Shown here: positions 51,811 to 59,940 of the stretch, in pieces | How the letters are laid out: each line of letters starts with the position of its first letter | How positions within the stretch are numbered: position 1 is the first letter of the stretch | Assembly: GCF_900105055.1 (NCBI RefSeq) | Contig: NZ_FNTA01000004.1 | Span: forward strand, 6,541,501 to 6,605,500 | DNA from: Amycolatopsis lurida | Lineage (GTDB): Bacteria > Actinomycetota > Actinomycetes > Mycobacteriales > Pseudonocardiaceae | Direction: 5' to 3' | Length of the DNA stretch: 64,000 nt | Made by a program: the position numbers and the translations under genes | The notes under the pieces: model-generated | What the model was told of the DNA's origin: nothing | The model's database searches: none | Seen by the model: only the letters and a program-made list of their open reading frames with translations

Positions 51811-52796
51811 CGCGTGCCCCTTTGCACGTACTGGCCGACGGTGTCCACTGTGGATTTGTCGACCAGATCGGGTCCGGTGAGGACCGGCTTCCCGCCGCCG
51901 ACGACGTTCGCGTTGTCCCGGTAGAGCTTGAGGAACTGCACCGGGAGATAGCCCTGCTCGTACTGCTGCTGGTCGACCGCGAAGACCACGTCGCCCGCCT
52001 TGATCGCGCCGACCACGTCGGTGTTGAGGTCGAAAGTGCCGACCTGGGCCTGCGAGCCGACCGCCTTGATCGCGCTCACCGCGCGGGCCGCGACCTGGGA
52101 GTTCAACGTCAGAACGGCGTCGAGGGAGGAGTCGGTCTGCACCGCGCCCCTGATCCGGGATTCGGCGTCGGTGGGGTTGCTGATGTCGACCTGCAGGGTC
52201 TGCACGTCGCCCGCGAAGCCGGTCTTGGCGCCGTCGCACCGCTGCGCCTGCCCGACGTTGCCGGCCTCATGGACCACGCAGAGCAGCTTCTTCTTACCCA
52301 GTTCACGGAACTTCTTCCCGGCTTCCTCGCCGGCGATGGTCTCGTTCTGCCCGACGTGGGTGAGCGCGCCGTAGCCCGCGCTCTTGTCCTCTCCGGAATT
52401 GATCGTGATGACCGGGATCCCGGCGCGGACCGCGTTCTCGATCGAGGTCTTGAGCGCCTCCGGGTTCGCCATCGACACCACCAGCCCGCCGACCCGCTGG
52501 GCGACCGCGTTGTCGATCAGCTTGGCCTGGTTGCCGGGGTCTCCGTCGGAGTTGTACTCGACCTGGACGTCGAGCTGCCTGCCCGCCTCTTCGGCGCCGT
52601 TCTTGACCACGTTCCAGAACGCGTCGCCCGCCGTGCCGTGCGAGATGACCGCGACCCGCAGCGGCCCGCCGGGTTGCGTCGTCGCCGCGCCCGGCGACGA
52701 CGCAGCGGGTTTCTCCTCGGCCTTCGGCCCGGTGCACGCGGACAGGAGCAACAGCCCCGCCACGACCACCAAGGCCTTTTTCAAGCGATGGGACAT
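51807..52796 (-). CDS. Inositol ABC importer substrate-binding lipoprotein
   Basis: 329 residues. The signal peptide KKALVVVAGLLLLSAC ends in a lipobox with Cys 21. The mature protein is a periplasmic-binding fold of the ribose group: VAVISHGTAGDAFWNVVKNG, IDNAVAQRVGGLVVSMANPE and TFDLNTDVVGAIKAGDVVFAV-like sequence. It begins 24 bases after iolE on the same transcript. Confidence 0.87.
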   Translation of the reverse strand: MSHRLKKALVVVAGLLLLSACTGPKAEEKPAASSPGAATTQPGGPLRVAVISHGTAGDAFWNVVKNGAEEAGRQLDVQVEYNSDGDPGNQAKLIDNAVAQRVGGLVVSMANPEALKTSIENAVRAGIPVITINSGEDKSAGYGALTHVGQNETIAGEEAGKKFRELGKKKLLCVVHEAGNVGQAQRCDGAKTGFAGDVQTLQVDISNPTDAESRIRGAVQTDSSLDAVLTLNSQVAARAVSAIKAVGSQAQVGTFDLNTDVVGAIKAGDVVFAVDQQQYEQGYLPVQFLKLYRDNANVVGGGKPVLTGPDLVDKSTVDTVGQYVQRGTR

Positions 52797-52820
52797 CGTC
52801 GTCTCTCCTCGCTTCTTCCG

Positions 52821-53720
52821 TTACCTGGCAGCCGGGAGCCGGCTGACGATTCCGTCGAGATGCGCCAGGCTCCTGGCGACATCCCGCTTCGACAGATCCT
52901 CCGGGCTCTCCTCGCTCAGCGCGGTGTCCTGTTCGAGCACGTACCAACCGTCGTAGCCCGCCTCGTGGACGGACGTGACCATCGTTTCGATGTCGACGTC
53001 CCCGTCCCCGAGGGGGACATACAGACCTTTGCCCACGGCTTCGGCATAGGGAAGCCTGCCGGCGCGGACGTCTTCGGCGAGTTCGCCGCGCACGTCCTTG
53101 AGATGCAGATGCCCGACCCGTCCGGGGTATCGCTTCGCCAGCGCGACCGGATCGGTCCCGCCGATCAGGAGATGCCCGGTGTCCAGGCACAGCGGGAGAG
53201 GGGAATCGGCGAGGAAACGCTCGACCTCCTCCTCGGTCTCCGCGTGTGTCCCCACGTGCGGGTGCACCACGGTGCGCAGGCCGTGACGCGCGGCGATCTC
53301 CCCGATCTCGCCGGAGGTTTCGACGAGGGTCGTCCATTCGGTGTCGCTCAGCTTCGGCCGGTCGTCGTAGCCGTCGAGACCGGTGGCGGCGGCGAGCACG
53401 AGCACGTCGCCCCCGCAGGCCGCGAACAGCGCCGCGGACTCCTCGGCCGCGGCCAGCGCGGCTTCGGGGGTCTCGTGCAGTACCACGCCGAGGAAACCGC
53501 CGACGAGTTCGAGCTCGTATCCGCCGAGCAGTCCGCGCAGCGCGGCCGGGTCGCGCGGCAGGTATCCGGGCGGGCCGAGTTCGGTGGCGCGCACCCCCAG
53601 CTCCGCCATTTCGCCCAGTACGGTGCCCGCGTCGAGCACGCGGCCCCAGCCGGGGACTTCGCAGACACCCCAGGAGATCGGGGCGGCGGCGATGCGGATC
53701 CGGGGTGTCGTGGCTGTCAT
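52821..53720 (-). CDS. iolE: Inosose dehydratase
   Basis: 299 residues, xylose-isomerase-like TIM barrel. AAAPISWGVCEVPGWG opens the protein, as in IolE. Metal-binding segments are VVHPHVGTHAETEEEVERFL, LCLDTGHLLIGG and HLHLKDVRGELAEDV. It dehydrates 2-keto-myo-inositol to the trihydroxycyclohexane dione that IolD opens. It is the first gene of the operon and the LacI-type operators lie directly upstream. Confidence 0.9.
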   Translation of the reverse strand: MTATTPRIRIAAAPISWGVCEVPGWGRVLDAGTVLGEMAELGVRATELGPPGYLPRDPAALRGLLGGYELELVGGFLGVVLHETPEAALAAAEESAALFAACGGDVLVLAAATGLDGYDDRPKLSDTEWTTLVETSGEIGEIAARHGLRTVVHPHVGTHAETEEEVERFLADSPLPLCLDTGHLLIGGTDPVALAKRYPGRVGHLHLKDVRGELAEDVRAGRLPYAEAVGKGLYVPLGDGDVDIETMVTSVHEAGYDGWYVLEQDTALSEESPEDLSKRDVARSLAHLDGIVSRLPAAR

Positions 53721-53744
53721 CGGCGGCCTCCGGGAGATCGAGAT

Positions 53745-53775
53745 TAGAGCGCTCTATTGATTAGAGCGCTCTAAT
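53745..53775. promoter_or_regulatory. Tandem LacI-type operators between iolE and the LacI gene
   Basis: TAGAGCGCTCTA at 53745-53756 and ATTAGAGCGCTCTAAT at 53760-53775 are two perfect palindromes with the central CG typical of LacI-family sites. Their centres lie 17 bp apart. They sit between two divergent starts at 53720 and 53835. Confidence 0.8.
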
Positions 53776-53785
53776 CATGTAGCGT
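53757..53785 (+). promoter_or_regulatory. Candidate promoter for lacI-iolG
   Basis: TTGATT at 53757-53762 and TAGCGT at 53780-53785 are spaced by 17 bp. The second operator fills the spacer, so repressor binding would block polymerase. Confidence 0.4.
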
Positions 53786-53803
53786 CCGTCACAGTAAAGT
53801 CAA
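53776..53803 (-). promoter_or_regulatory. Candidate promoter for the iolE operon
   Basis: On the minus strand TTGACT (53803-53798) is followed after 16 bp by TACATG (53781-53776). The tandem operators lie just downstream, where repressor would stop initiation. Confidence 0.4.
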
Positions 53804-53834
53804 GGGCAGGGGTGCAAGAGCGGGAGAGTGGAAA

Positions 53835-54839
53835 ATGGCGCGACCGACGATGGAGGACGTCGCCGCGAAGGCGGGGGTGTCCCGTGCGCTCGTGTCGCTG
53901 GTGATGCGGAACGCGCCGAACGTCTCCGACGAACGGCGCACGCGCGTGCTGTGCGCGGCGCACGCGCTGGGTTACGAACCGCACGCGATGGCCAGGTCGC
54001 TGGCGAGCCGGACGTCGACCGTCCTCGGCGTGATGGTCTCCGACCTTCGCAACGCCTTCTTCGCCGACGTCGTCGAGGGGCTGGACGCGGCGGCCGAAGC
54101 GGCCGGGTTCCACCTGATCCTCAACACCGGTGGCCGCAGTCCCGCGCGCGAGCGTGCCGCGCTGAAGAGCCTGCTGTCCTTCCGGCCCGCCGGGGTGATC
54201 CTGCTGTCGCCGGTGGTCCCCGCGTCGGCGATCGAGGAAGCGGCCGCCCAAGGTCCCGTCGTCTTGGTCTCGCGCACTTCGCGCGCCGCGGGCGTGGACA
54301 CGGTGAACGACGACGGCGAGGCCGGTTCCGCGCTCGCCGTCGATCACCTGGTTTCGTTGGGGCACCGGAGGATCGCGCATCTGGACGGCGGGGGTGCGGC
54401 CGGTGCGGCCGCGCGGCGCCGGGGCTACCAGCAGGCCATGCGGCGGCACGGGCTGCCCCCGATCGTGGTGCGCAGCGAGCACACGGACACCGCCGGGGAG
54501 AAGGCCGTGCACGAACTGCTCGGCGACCCTCCGCGAGGAGGGATGCCGACGGCGCTGGTGGCGGGCAACGACTTCAACGCCGTCGGCGCGATCTCCGCGC
54601 TCGAAGAGGCGGGCCTGCGTGTGCCGGAGGACGTTTCGGTGGTCGGCTACGACAACACCTCGCTCGCCGCGCTGCGCCATCTCTCACTGACCACTGTGGA
54701 CCAGCCGCGCACGGAAATGGGCAGGCTGGCCGTCGAAGCACTGCTCGAACGGGTCCGGGGCGAACGCGCCGAACCGGTCCGCCATCTGCTGCACCCGTCG
54801 CTGGTGGTCCGTTCGACCACCGCCGCTCCAGAAAGGTAA
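53835..54839 (+). CDS. LacI-family regulator of the inositol genes
   Basis: 334 residues. The N-terminal helix-turn-helix is MEDVAAKAGVSRALVSLVMR followed by the hinge HAMARSLASRTSTVLG. The ligand domain has VMVSDLRNAFFADVVEG, LVAGNDFNAVGAI and VPEDVSVVGYDNTSLA. It is co-transcribed with iolG and divergent from the iolE operon, with two ideal LacI-type palindromes between them. Inositol or a keto-inositol as effector is inferred. Confidence 0.88.
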   Translation: MARPTMEDVAAKAGVSRALVSLVMRNAPNVSDERRTRVLCAAHALGYEPHAMARSLASRTSTVLGVMVSDLRNAFFADVVEGLDAAAEAAGFHLILNTGGRSPARERAALKSLLSFRPAGVILLSPVVPASAIEEAAAQGPVVLVSRTSRAAGVDTVNDDGEAGSALAVDHLVSLGHRRIAHLDGGGAAGAAARRRGYQQAMRRHGLPPIVVRSEHTDTAGEKAVHELLGDPPRGGMPTALVAGNDFNAVGAISALEEAGLRVPEDVSVVGYDNTSLAALRHLSLTTVDQPRTEMGRLAVEALLERVRGERAEPVRHLLHPSLVVRSTTAAPER

Positions 54840-54843
54840 CCAC

Positions 54844-55845
54844 ATGAGGTTGGGACTCGCCGGCACCGGCCGGATCGGCACTTCGCACGCCGAGACCTTG
54901 AAGAGCTTCGACGAGGTTTCCTCCGTGGTCGTCGCCGACGTCGACGCCGCGCGTGCCCAGGCCGCCGCGGCGAAACTCGGCGTCGAAGCGGCGGCGGACA
55001 TCCCCTCGCTGTTCGCGTCCTCTTTGGACGGACTGGTGATCGCCGCGGCGACGGACGCCCATCCGGAGCTGATCCTCCAGGCCGTGGACGCGGGTATCCC
55101 GGTGTTCTGCGAGAAGCCGGTCGCCGCCGACATCCCGGGAACGCTCGCGGTGATCGACAAGATCTCCGGTGCCGACGTGCCGGTGCAGATCGGTTTCCAG
55201 CGCAGGTTCGACGCCGGCTACGCCGCGGCCAGGGCGGCGGTGGCCTCGGGTGAACTCGGCTGGCTGCACACCTTGCGCGCGACCACGTTCGACCCGGCAC
55301 CGCCGCCCGCCGAGTACGTCGCGCACTCCGGCGGCCTGTTCCGCGACTGCGGCGTGCACGACTTCGACGTCGTCCGGTTCGTGAGCGGCCGCGAGGTCGT
55401 CGAGGTCTACGCGGTCGGGGCCAACAAGGGCGAGCGGTTCTTCGTCGACGCCGGTGACGTCGACACCGCGGCCGCGACCCTGACGCTCGACGACGGGACG
55501 CTGGCGGTGGTTTCGCTGACGCGCTACAACGGCGCGGGCTACGACGTCCGGCTGGAAGTCCTCGGCTCGGCGGGCAACGCCGTGGTGGGCCTGGACGACC
55601 GCGTGCCGCTGACCTCGGTGGAACCCGGCGTCCAGCCGTTGCCCGGCCCGGCTTATCCCGGCTTCATGGAACGGTTCCGCCCCGCGTACGTCAGCGAACT
55701 GAAGGCGTTCCTCGACGTCGCCGCCGGTCGCGCGCCGAGCCCGTGCGGTGCGGCGGACGCGCTGGAGGCGTTCTACATCGCCGAGGCGTGCGAGGTCTCG
55801 CGCCGCGAACGCCGCCCGGTCCGCGTGGACGAGGTCCGCGTCTGA
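54844..55845 (+). CDS. iolG: myo-Inositol 2-dehydrogenase
   Basis: 333 residues, Gfo/Idh/MocA family. The NAD motif is LGLAGTGRIGTSHAETL, the family motif is VFCEKPVA, and catalytic Asp and His occur in FRDCGVHDFDVVRF. It oxidises myo-inositol to 2-keto-myo-inositol, the first catabolic step. It begins 4 bases after the LacI gene and is followed by the fourth family 1 palindrome. Confidence 0.88.
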   Translation: MRLGLAGTGRIGTSHAETLKSFDEVSSVVVADVDAARAQAAAAKLGVEAAADIPSLFASSLDGLVIAAATDAHPELILQAVDAGIPVFCEKPVAADIPGTLAVIDKISGADVPVQIGFQRRFDAGYAAARAAVASGELGWLHTLRATTFDPAPPPAEYVAHSGGLFRDCGVHDFDVVRFVSGREVVEVYAVGANKGERFFVDAGDVDTAAATLTLDDGTLAVVSLTRYNGAGYDVRLEVLGSAGNAVVGLDDRVPLTSVEPGVQPLPGPAYPGFMERFRPAYVSELKAFLDVAAGRAPSPCGAADALEAFYIAEACEVSRRERRPVRVDEVRV

Positions 55846-55864
55846 CCACGGCCGTTCCCGCGGT

Positions 55865-55914
55865 GGGTCGTGAGTGGTAAGTGTCGTTCTAACGACACTT
55901 ACCACTCACGACCC
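55865..55914. repeat. Family 1 intergenic palindrome, copy 4 with changed core
   Basis: A perfect palindrome with 24 bp arms and a 2 base centre. The outer arms keep TCGTGAGTGGT/ACCACTCACGA, but the core reads AAGTGTCGTT/AACGACACTT in place of AGGACGGTT/AACCGTCCT. It lies 19 bases after the iolG stop. Confidence 0.9.
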
Positions 55915-56056
55915 CCTGTACCAATGGACGGCAAGGCGTCACCGTGTCGCGAGGCAGGTTCCTGCCATGAATGGTCCGCCGTGAGCCACTTTCGCTACGG
56001 TGGCCACGAACCACGAAGGCGGCCCGTTCGTGCCGCCGAACGCGCGAGGAGTGCGG

Positions 56057-56584
56057 ATGCAGCCGAATCCACCGCAGCCCGGCTTCCCGCAGCACGGTCC
56101 GCCGACGCCGGGCGGACCCGCGCCATGGGGCCGAACGGCGCCCGCCAAGCCGAGGGCCAACGCACCGGCGGCGAAGGTCGCCGGCATCCTGGCGGTGCTC
56201 GCCGCCGTCATGCTCGTCTGGTTCGCGCTCTATAACGTCATCGTCGCCACGGAGTCGGACGGCCGCCCGTCGGGGATCACGGTGCAGAACATGGTCAGCG
56301 GCGTCGTCTCCGCCGTGGTCCTGGTGATCGCGGCGGCGTTCACGTTCGCCCGCCGGATTCCCGGCGCGTGGACTCTGTTCGGACTTTGCGCGTTCTACGT
56401 GGTCGCGGTCTTCGTGGGGGCGCCCCTGGTGTGGGGCACGCCGTTCGGCGCTCAGGTCAAGTGGCTCTTCAGCTTCGACGACGGCGACAGCACCGCCATG
56501 GCGCTGACGATCATCCTCGCCGTCCTGACGGCGATCGCGGCGGCGATCGCGGCCAGTGTGAAGTCGAACGACACCAGCAGCTAA
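56057..56584 (+). CDS. Membrane protein with Pro-rich N-terminus
   Basis: 175 residues from the ATG at 56057, chosen for GAGGAG 7 bases before it. The first 45 residues are rich in Pro, Gly and Gln (QPNPPQPGFPQHGPPTPGG), then four hydrophobic helices follow (AGILAVLAAVMLVWFALYNV, VSGVVSAVVLVIAAAFTF, FGLCAFYVVAVFVGAPLVWG, AMALTIILAVLTAIAAAIAA). This is a common actinobacterial architecture of unknown role. The stop overlaps that of the convergent AfsR-like gene. Confidence 0.7.
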   Translation: MQPNPPQPGFPQHGPPTPGGPAPWGRTAPAKPRANAPAAKVAGILAVLAAVMLVWFALYNVIVATESDGRPSGITVQNMVSGVVSAVVLVIAAAFTFARRIPGAWTLFGLCAFYVVAVFVGAPLVWGTPFGAQVKWLFSFDDGDSTAMALTIILAVLTAIAAAIAASVKSNDTSS

Positions 56585-59559
56585 AGCTCGTCCAGGATCA
56601 GCTTGGCGCGTTCCTCGACGAGCCGGTAACCGGAGCGGGAGGCGAGCTCTTGTGCCAGCTCGCCGTGCGTCCGGGCTTCCGCGTGCTTTCCCAGTTTCAG
56701 CAGGGTTTCCGCGAGCCCGGTCCGTGCGGCGGCCTCGCACCAGAAGAAGCTGGTCGTTCGCGCGATGGACAACGCGAGCCGGTAGTGCTCGGCCGCCTCT
56801 TCGGGCAGGCCGAGCCGCAGGCAGACCTCGCCGAGCCCGACGAGCGTCCAGGCTTCGGTGCCCCGGTCGCCGATCTTGCGGGTGAGTTCGACGGCTTCGA
56901 GCGCGTCCGCGCGGTTCTGCTCGCTCGGATCCCGCCTGCTTTCGAGCACGGCCCTGCCGGACAGCGCCGTCGCCTCGCCGTAGGTGTAGCCCAGCTCGCG
57001 ATTGGCCGCGAGCGCGCGGCTGTAGAAGTCGTAGGCGTCGTCGAGGAGGCCGAGGTCGCGGTGCACGTTGCCGAGGTCGACCAGCAGCACCGCGACGCTG
57101 AACCGGGCGCCGTCCCGTTCGGAGACCGCGAGCGCGCGGGTGAAGTTGGCGAGCGCCTCGTCGAGCTGGCCCGTCTGCCAGTACGGGAAACCGAGGTTCG
57201 CCAGCGCCATCGACACGGCGGGCATGTTCAGTTCTTCGCACAGCCGCAGGGATTCCAGTCCGCAGCGGATCGCCTCCTGCGGGTCGCCGAGACGCTGGTG
57301 CACCGCGCTGAGATTGTTGAGCACGGCCGCGCGGCCGGCGTCCCAGCCGTCGAGGAGATCACCGCGCAGGGCGCTGGTCAGGTGTTCGCGGGCTTCGTCG
57401 TAGCGGCCGCTGTTGACGCAGGCCAGCGCGATGCTCAGGTGCATCGCGGCCTGCGCCTGCCCCGCGCCGCTGCGGCGGGCGGCCTTGAGGGCGGTCGAGG
57501 CCGTGTCGATCCATTCCGCGTGATGCCCGCGTTGGTGGAAGAAGGCGCGGAGCGCGTCGGCGAGATGCCACGAGAACTCGGGCGGGCCGTGTTCGGCGCT
57601 GTGCTCGACGGCGGCGGCGAGGTTCGGCCATTCGGCGTCCAGCCAGGCCAGCGCCTCTTCGGTGTCGGCGAAGGGGTTGTCCGCCGGTTCGTCGCGCGGC
57701 AGGCGGAGAAAGTGGGGGATCAGGGCACGCCCTGCGGCGTCGGCGGTGCCCAGGTAGCTCTCGAAGAGCCGTCTCTCGGCCGCGTCACGCTCGGCCTTCG
57801 AGTCCTCCGACAGCGTGCGGCCCGCCGCGAAACTGCGGAGGAGATCGTGAAACCGGTAGCGTCCCGGGGTGTAGCGCTCGACCAGGTGCGCCGCCGCGAG
57901 CGCTTTGAGCTGCTGGTTCGCCTTCGAATGCGGAACGCCGGTCAGCGCCTGCGCGGCGGGAGCGGTGAACGTCTGGCCGGGAACCAGCGCGAGACGGCGG
58001 AACAGCTCGCGGTGCTCCTCGGGAAGCGCCCGGTAGGAGACGCCGAAGGCCGTGGTCACGGCACTTTCCTCGGCTCCGTCGACGGTCAGCTCCGCGAGCG
58101 GGTCACCACCGGCGAGCTCGCGGGCGAGTTCGGCGATCTCGGGTTCGCCGCTGGCACCGAGGTTGGCCGCCGCGATCCGGAGAGCGAGCGGGAGGTGCCC
58201 GCACAGCCGCGCCAGTTCCGCGGCCGCGACGGCCTCGGCGGCGACGGTTTCGCTGCCCAGCACGGCTTCCAGCAGATGTCGTGCGTCTTCGGCGGGCAGC
58301 ACGGACAGCGGAAGCGCACGAGCGCCGGTGCGGGCGATGAGGTCACCGAGCCGTTGGCGACTGGTGACCAGCACGGTGCCCGAAGGCGGCAGCAGCGGCA
58401 GCACCTGGCCGCTGTCGCGCACGTTGTCGAGTACCAGCAGCACCCGGCGGTCGGCGAGGAGGGAACGGAGCAACGCGGCCCGCGTGTCGGTGTCCGGCGG
58501 GATGGCCTTGGGCGCGGTGCCGAGTGCCTGCAGGAGCTGGGTGAGCGCGACGGCCGGGGTGAGCGGTTCGTGGTCGGGGTCGAAGCCGCGCAGGTCCAGA
58601 TAGAGCTGGCCGTCGGGGAACGCGTCGCGGACGCGGTGGGCCCAGCGGACCGCGAGCGCGGTCTTGCCGACCCCGGCGGTGCCGCTGATGACCCAGATGT
58701 CGGTGCCCTCGCCCGGGTGCCGGGTCGCCTCGTCGAGCCGTCGCAGTTCGGCCGCGCGTCCGGCGAACCCCCGGACGTCGTGCGGCAACTGGGCCGGGCG
58801 GACCGGCTCGGGCCTGGTGGCGGGTTCGAGCGCGGGATCGGCGGCGAGGATGGCGGCTTCCAGCCGTCGCAGCTCGGGGGAGGGATCGAGGCCCAGCTCG
58901 GTACCGAGCCGGTCCCGCAGAGCGCGGAACGCCTCGAGAGCGTCGTCGGTGCGGCCTTCGCGGTGCAGCGCGAGCATGAGCTGTCCGACGAATCGCTGCC
59001 GCAACGGGTGCGCGGCGACCAGCTCGGTCAGCTCCGCGAGGACCTGCCTGCCGCGGCCGAGCCGCAGCTGCGCTTCGGCGCGATCTTCGAGCGCGGTCCA
59101 GCGTGCCTCGTTCATGCCGCCGCGGAGCCGTTGCGCGACCTCGCCGCTCACCACATCGGACAACGCTTCGCCACGCCACAGACCGAGCGCCTCGTCCCAA
59201 AGCTCCACGGCGGTCTCGTCATCGGCGTCACGGGCCTGCGCGGTCAGCTCGGTGAACCGGTGCAGGTCGACCTGACGCGGGTCGACCTTGAGCAGGTACC
59301 GGGTCCCCTCGGAGACGATCTCCGGCCCGCCCGCGCCGCGGAACACCGCACGCAGCCTGGACACCAGCGCTTGAACGGTGTTCCGTGCGCTGGCAGGGGG
59401 TTCTTCGGGCCAGAGCAGGTCGATGATCCGGTCGCGCGGCACCGGCTTCCCCGCCTCCAGCAGCAGAACCGCCAGCACAAGCCGCTGTTTGGGCGAGCCG
59501 AGATCGACCGGAACGCCACCGGCCCACGCCTCGACGGCGCCGAGGACGCGGAACTCCAC
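56581..59559 (-). CDS. AfsR/SARP-family transcriptional regulator
   Basis: 992 residues from a GTG at 59559, preceded by GGAGG. Domains in order: OmpR-type DNA-binding domain (about 1-90, VEFRVLGAVEAWAGGVPVDL and SPKQRLVLAVLLLEAG), BTAD (about 95-240, RFTELTAQARDADDETAVEL), NB-ARC ATPase with P-loop GTAGVGKTALAV at 293-300 and VLLVLDNVRD, then TPR repeats to the end. In Streptomyces such proteins link phosphorylation or nutrient signals to secondary metabolism. SARP-type heptamer repeats lie upstream of it. No biosynthetic cluster is visible within the window. Confidence 0.9.
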   Translation of the reverse strand: MEFRVLGAVEAWAGGVPVDLGSPKQRLVLAVLLLEAGKPVPRDRIIDLLWPEEPPASARNTVQALVSRLRAVFRGAGGPEIVSEGTRYLLKVDPRQVDLHRFTELTAQARDADDETAVELWDEALGLWRGEALSDVVSGEVAQRLRGGMNEARWTALEDRAEAQLRLGRGRQVLAELTELVAAHPLRQRFVGQLMLALHREGRTDDALEAFRALRDRLGTELGLDPSPELRRLEAAILAADPALEPATRPEPVRPAQLPHDVRGFAGRAAELRRLDEATRHPGEGTDIWVISGTAGVGKTALAVRWAHRVRDAFPDGQLYLDLRGFDPDHEPLTPAVALTQLLQALGTAPKAIPPDTDTRAALLRSLLADRRVLLVLDNVRDSGQVLPLLPPSGTVLVTSRQRLGDLIARTGARALPLSVLPAEDARHLLEAVLGSETVAAEAVAAAELARLCGHLPLALRIAAANLGASGEPEIAELARELAGGDPLAELTVDGAEESAVTTAFGVSYRALPEEHRELFRRLALVPGQTFTAPAAQALTGVPHSKANQQLKALAAAHLVERYTPGRYRFHDLLRSFAAGRTLSEDSKAERDAAERRLFESYLGTADAAGRALIPHFLRLPRDEPADNPFADTEEALAWLDAEWPNLAAAVEHSAEHGPPEFSWHLADALRAFFHQRGHHAEWIDTASTALKAARRSGAGQAQAAMHLSIALACVNSGRYDEAREHLTSALRGDLLDGWDAGRAAVLNNLSAVHQRLGDPQEAIRCGLESLRLCEELNMPAVSMALANLGFPYWQTGQLDEALANFTRALAVSERDGARFSVAVLLVDLGNVHRDLGLLDDAYDFYSRALAANRELGYTYGEATALSGRAVLESRRDPSEQNRADALEAVELTRKIGDRGTEAWTLVGLGEVCLRLGLPEEAAEHYRLALSIARTTSFFWCEAAARTGLAETLLKLGKHAEARTHGELAQELASRSGYRLVEERAKLILDEL

Positions 59560-59590
59560 TCGGCCACCTCCGCTCACCCTCGCCAGAGCC

Positions 59591-59619
59591 TGCAAGCGTA
59601 GTGCAAGCGCCCTGCATCC
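59591..59619. promoter_or_regulatory. SARP-type heptamer direct repeats
   Basis: TGCAAGC (59591-59597), TGCAAGC (59602-59608) and TGCATCC (59613-59619) repeat with an exact 11 bp period, the spacing bound by SARP dimers on one face of DNA. The array lies 32 bases before the AfsR-like start. No good -10 hexamer is visible at the usual distance on either strand. Confidence 0.6.
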
Positions 59620-59844
59620 GGACGGCGTGATCCTTGCCAGGTGTCCACCGAGGACCCGTCGCCGGAACCGTGCCCAACCAACCAGACGGGCAGGACCCCC
59701 CATTCGGTTCCGGTACGACGGTGGACACCTTCTCCTTGCACAGGCACCGCCATCTGACGGCGGTGGGGGTTGGGGGTAGTGCCAGCTCGACGTCTTCCCC
59801 CGTGTCGTCGAACTGGCGCTTCTTCTTGATGGGGCTGGGGTTTT

Positions 59845-59895
59845 CCGTGAAGGCCCCCTTGAGGGATCCAGAGTCCCTCAAGGGGGCCTTCACGG
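59845..59895. repeat. Family 2 intergenic palindrome, copy B
   Basis: Perfect 22 bp arms around a 7 base loop: CCGTGAAGGCCCCCTTGAGG begins the left arm and the right arm mirrors it. CTTTTT follows on the plus strand, as in an intrinsic terminator. Unlike copy A it lies between divergent genes. Confidence 0.9.
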
Positions 59896-59940
59896 CTTTT
59901 TCGCGTGATCACCACTTGACAGGCGGGCCGGTCTGCCCGC

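Noticed and set aside
56368..59601. A very long plus-strand open frame opposite the AfsR-like gene
   Set aside because: Composition is Gln/Arg/Gly-rich without any domain, and it mirrors a gene with clear SARP, NB-ARC and TPR domains. Long antisense frames are normal at this GC content.
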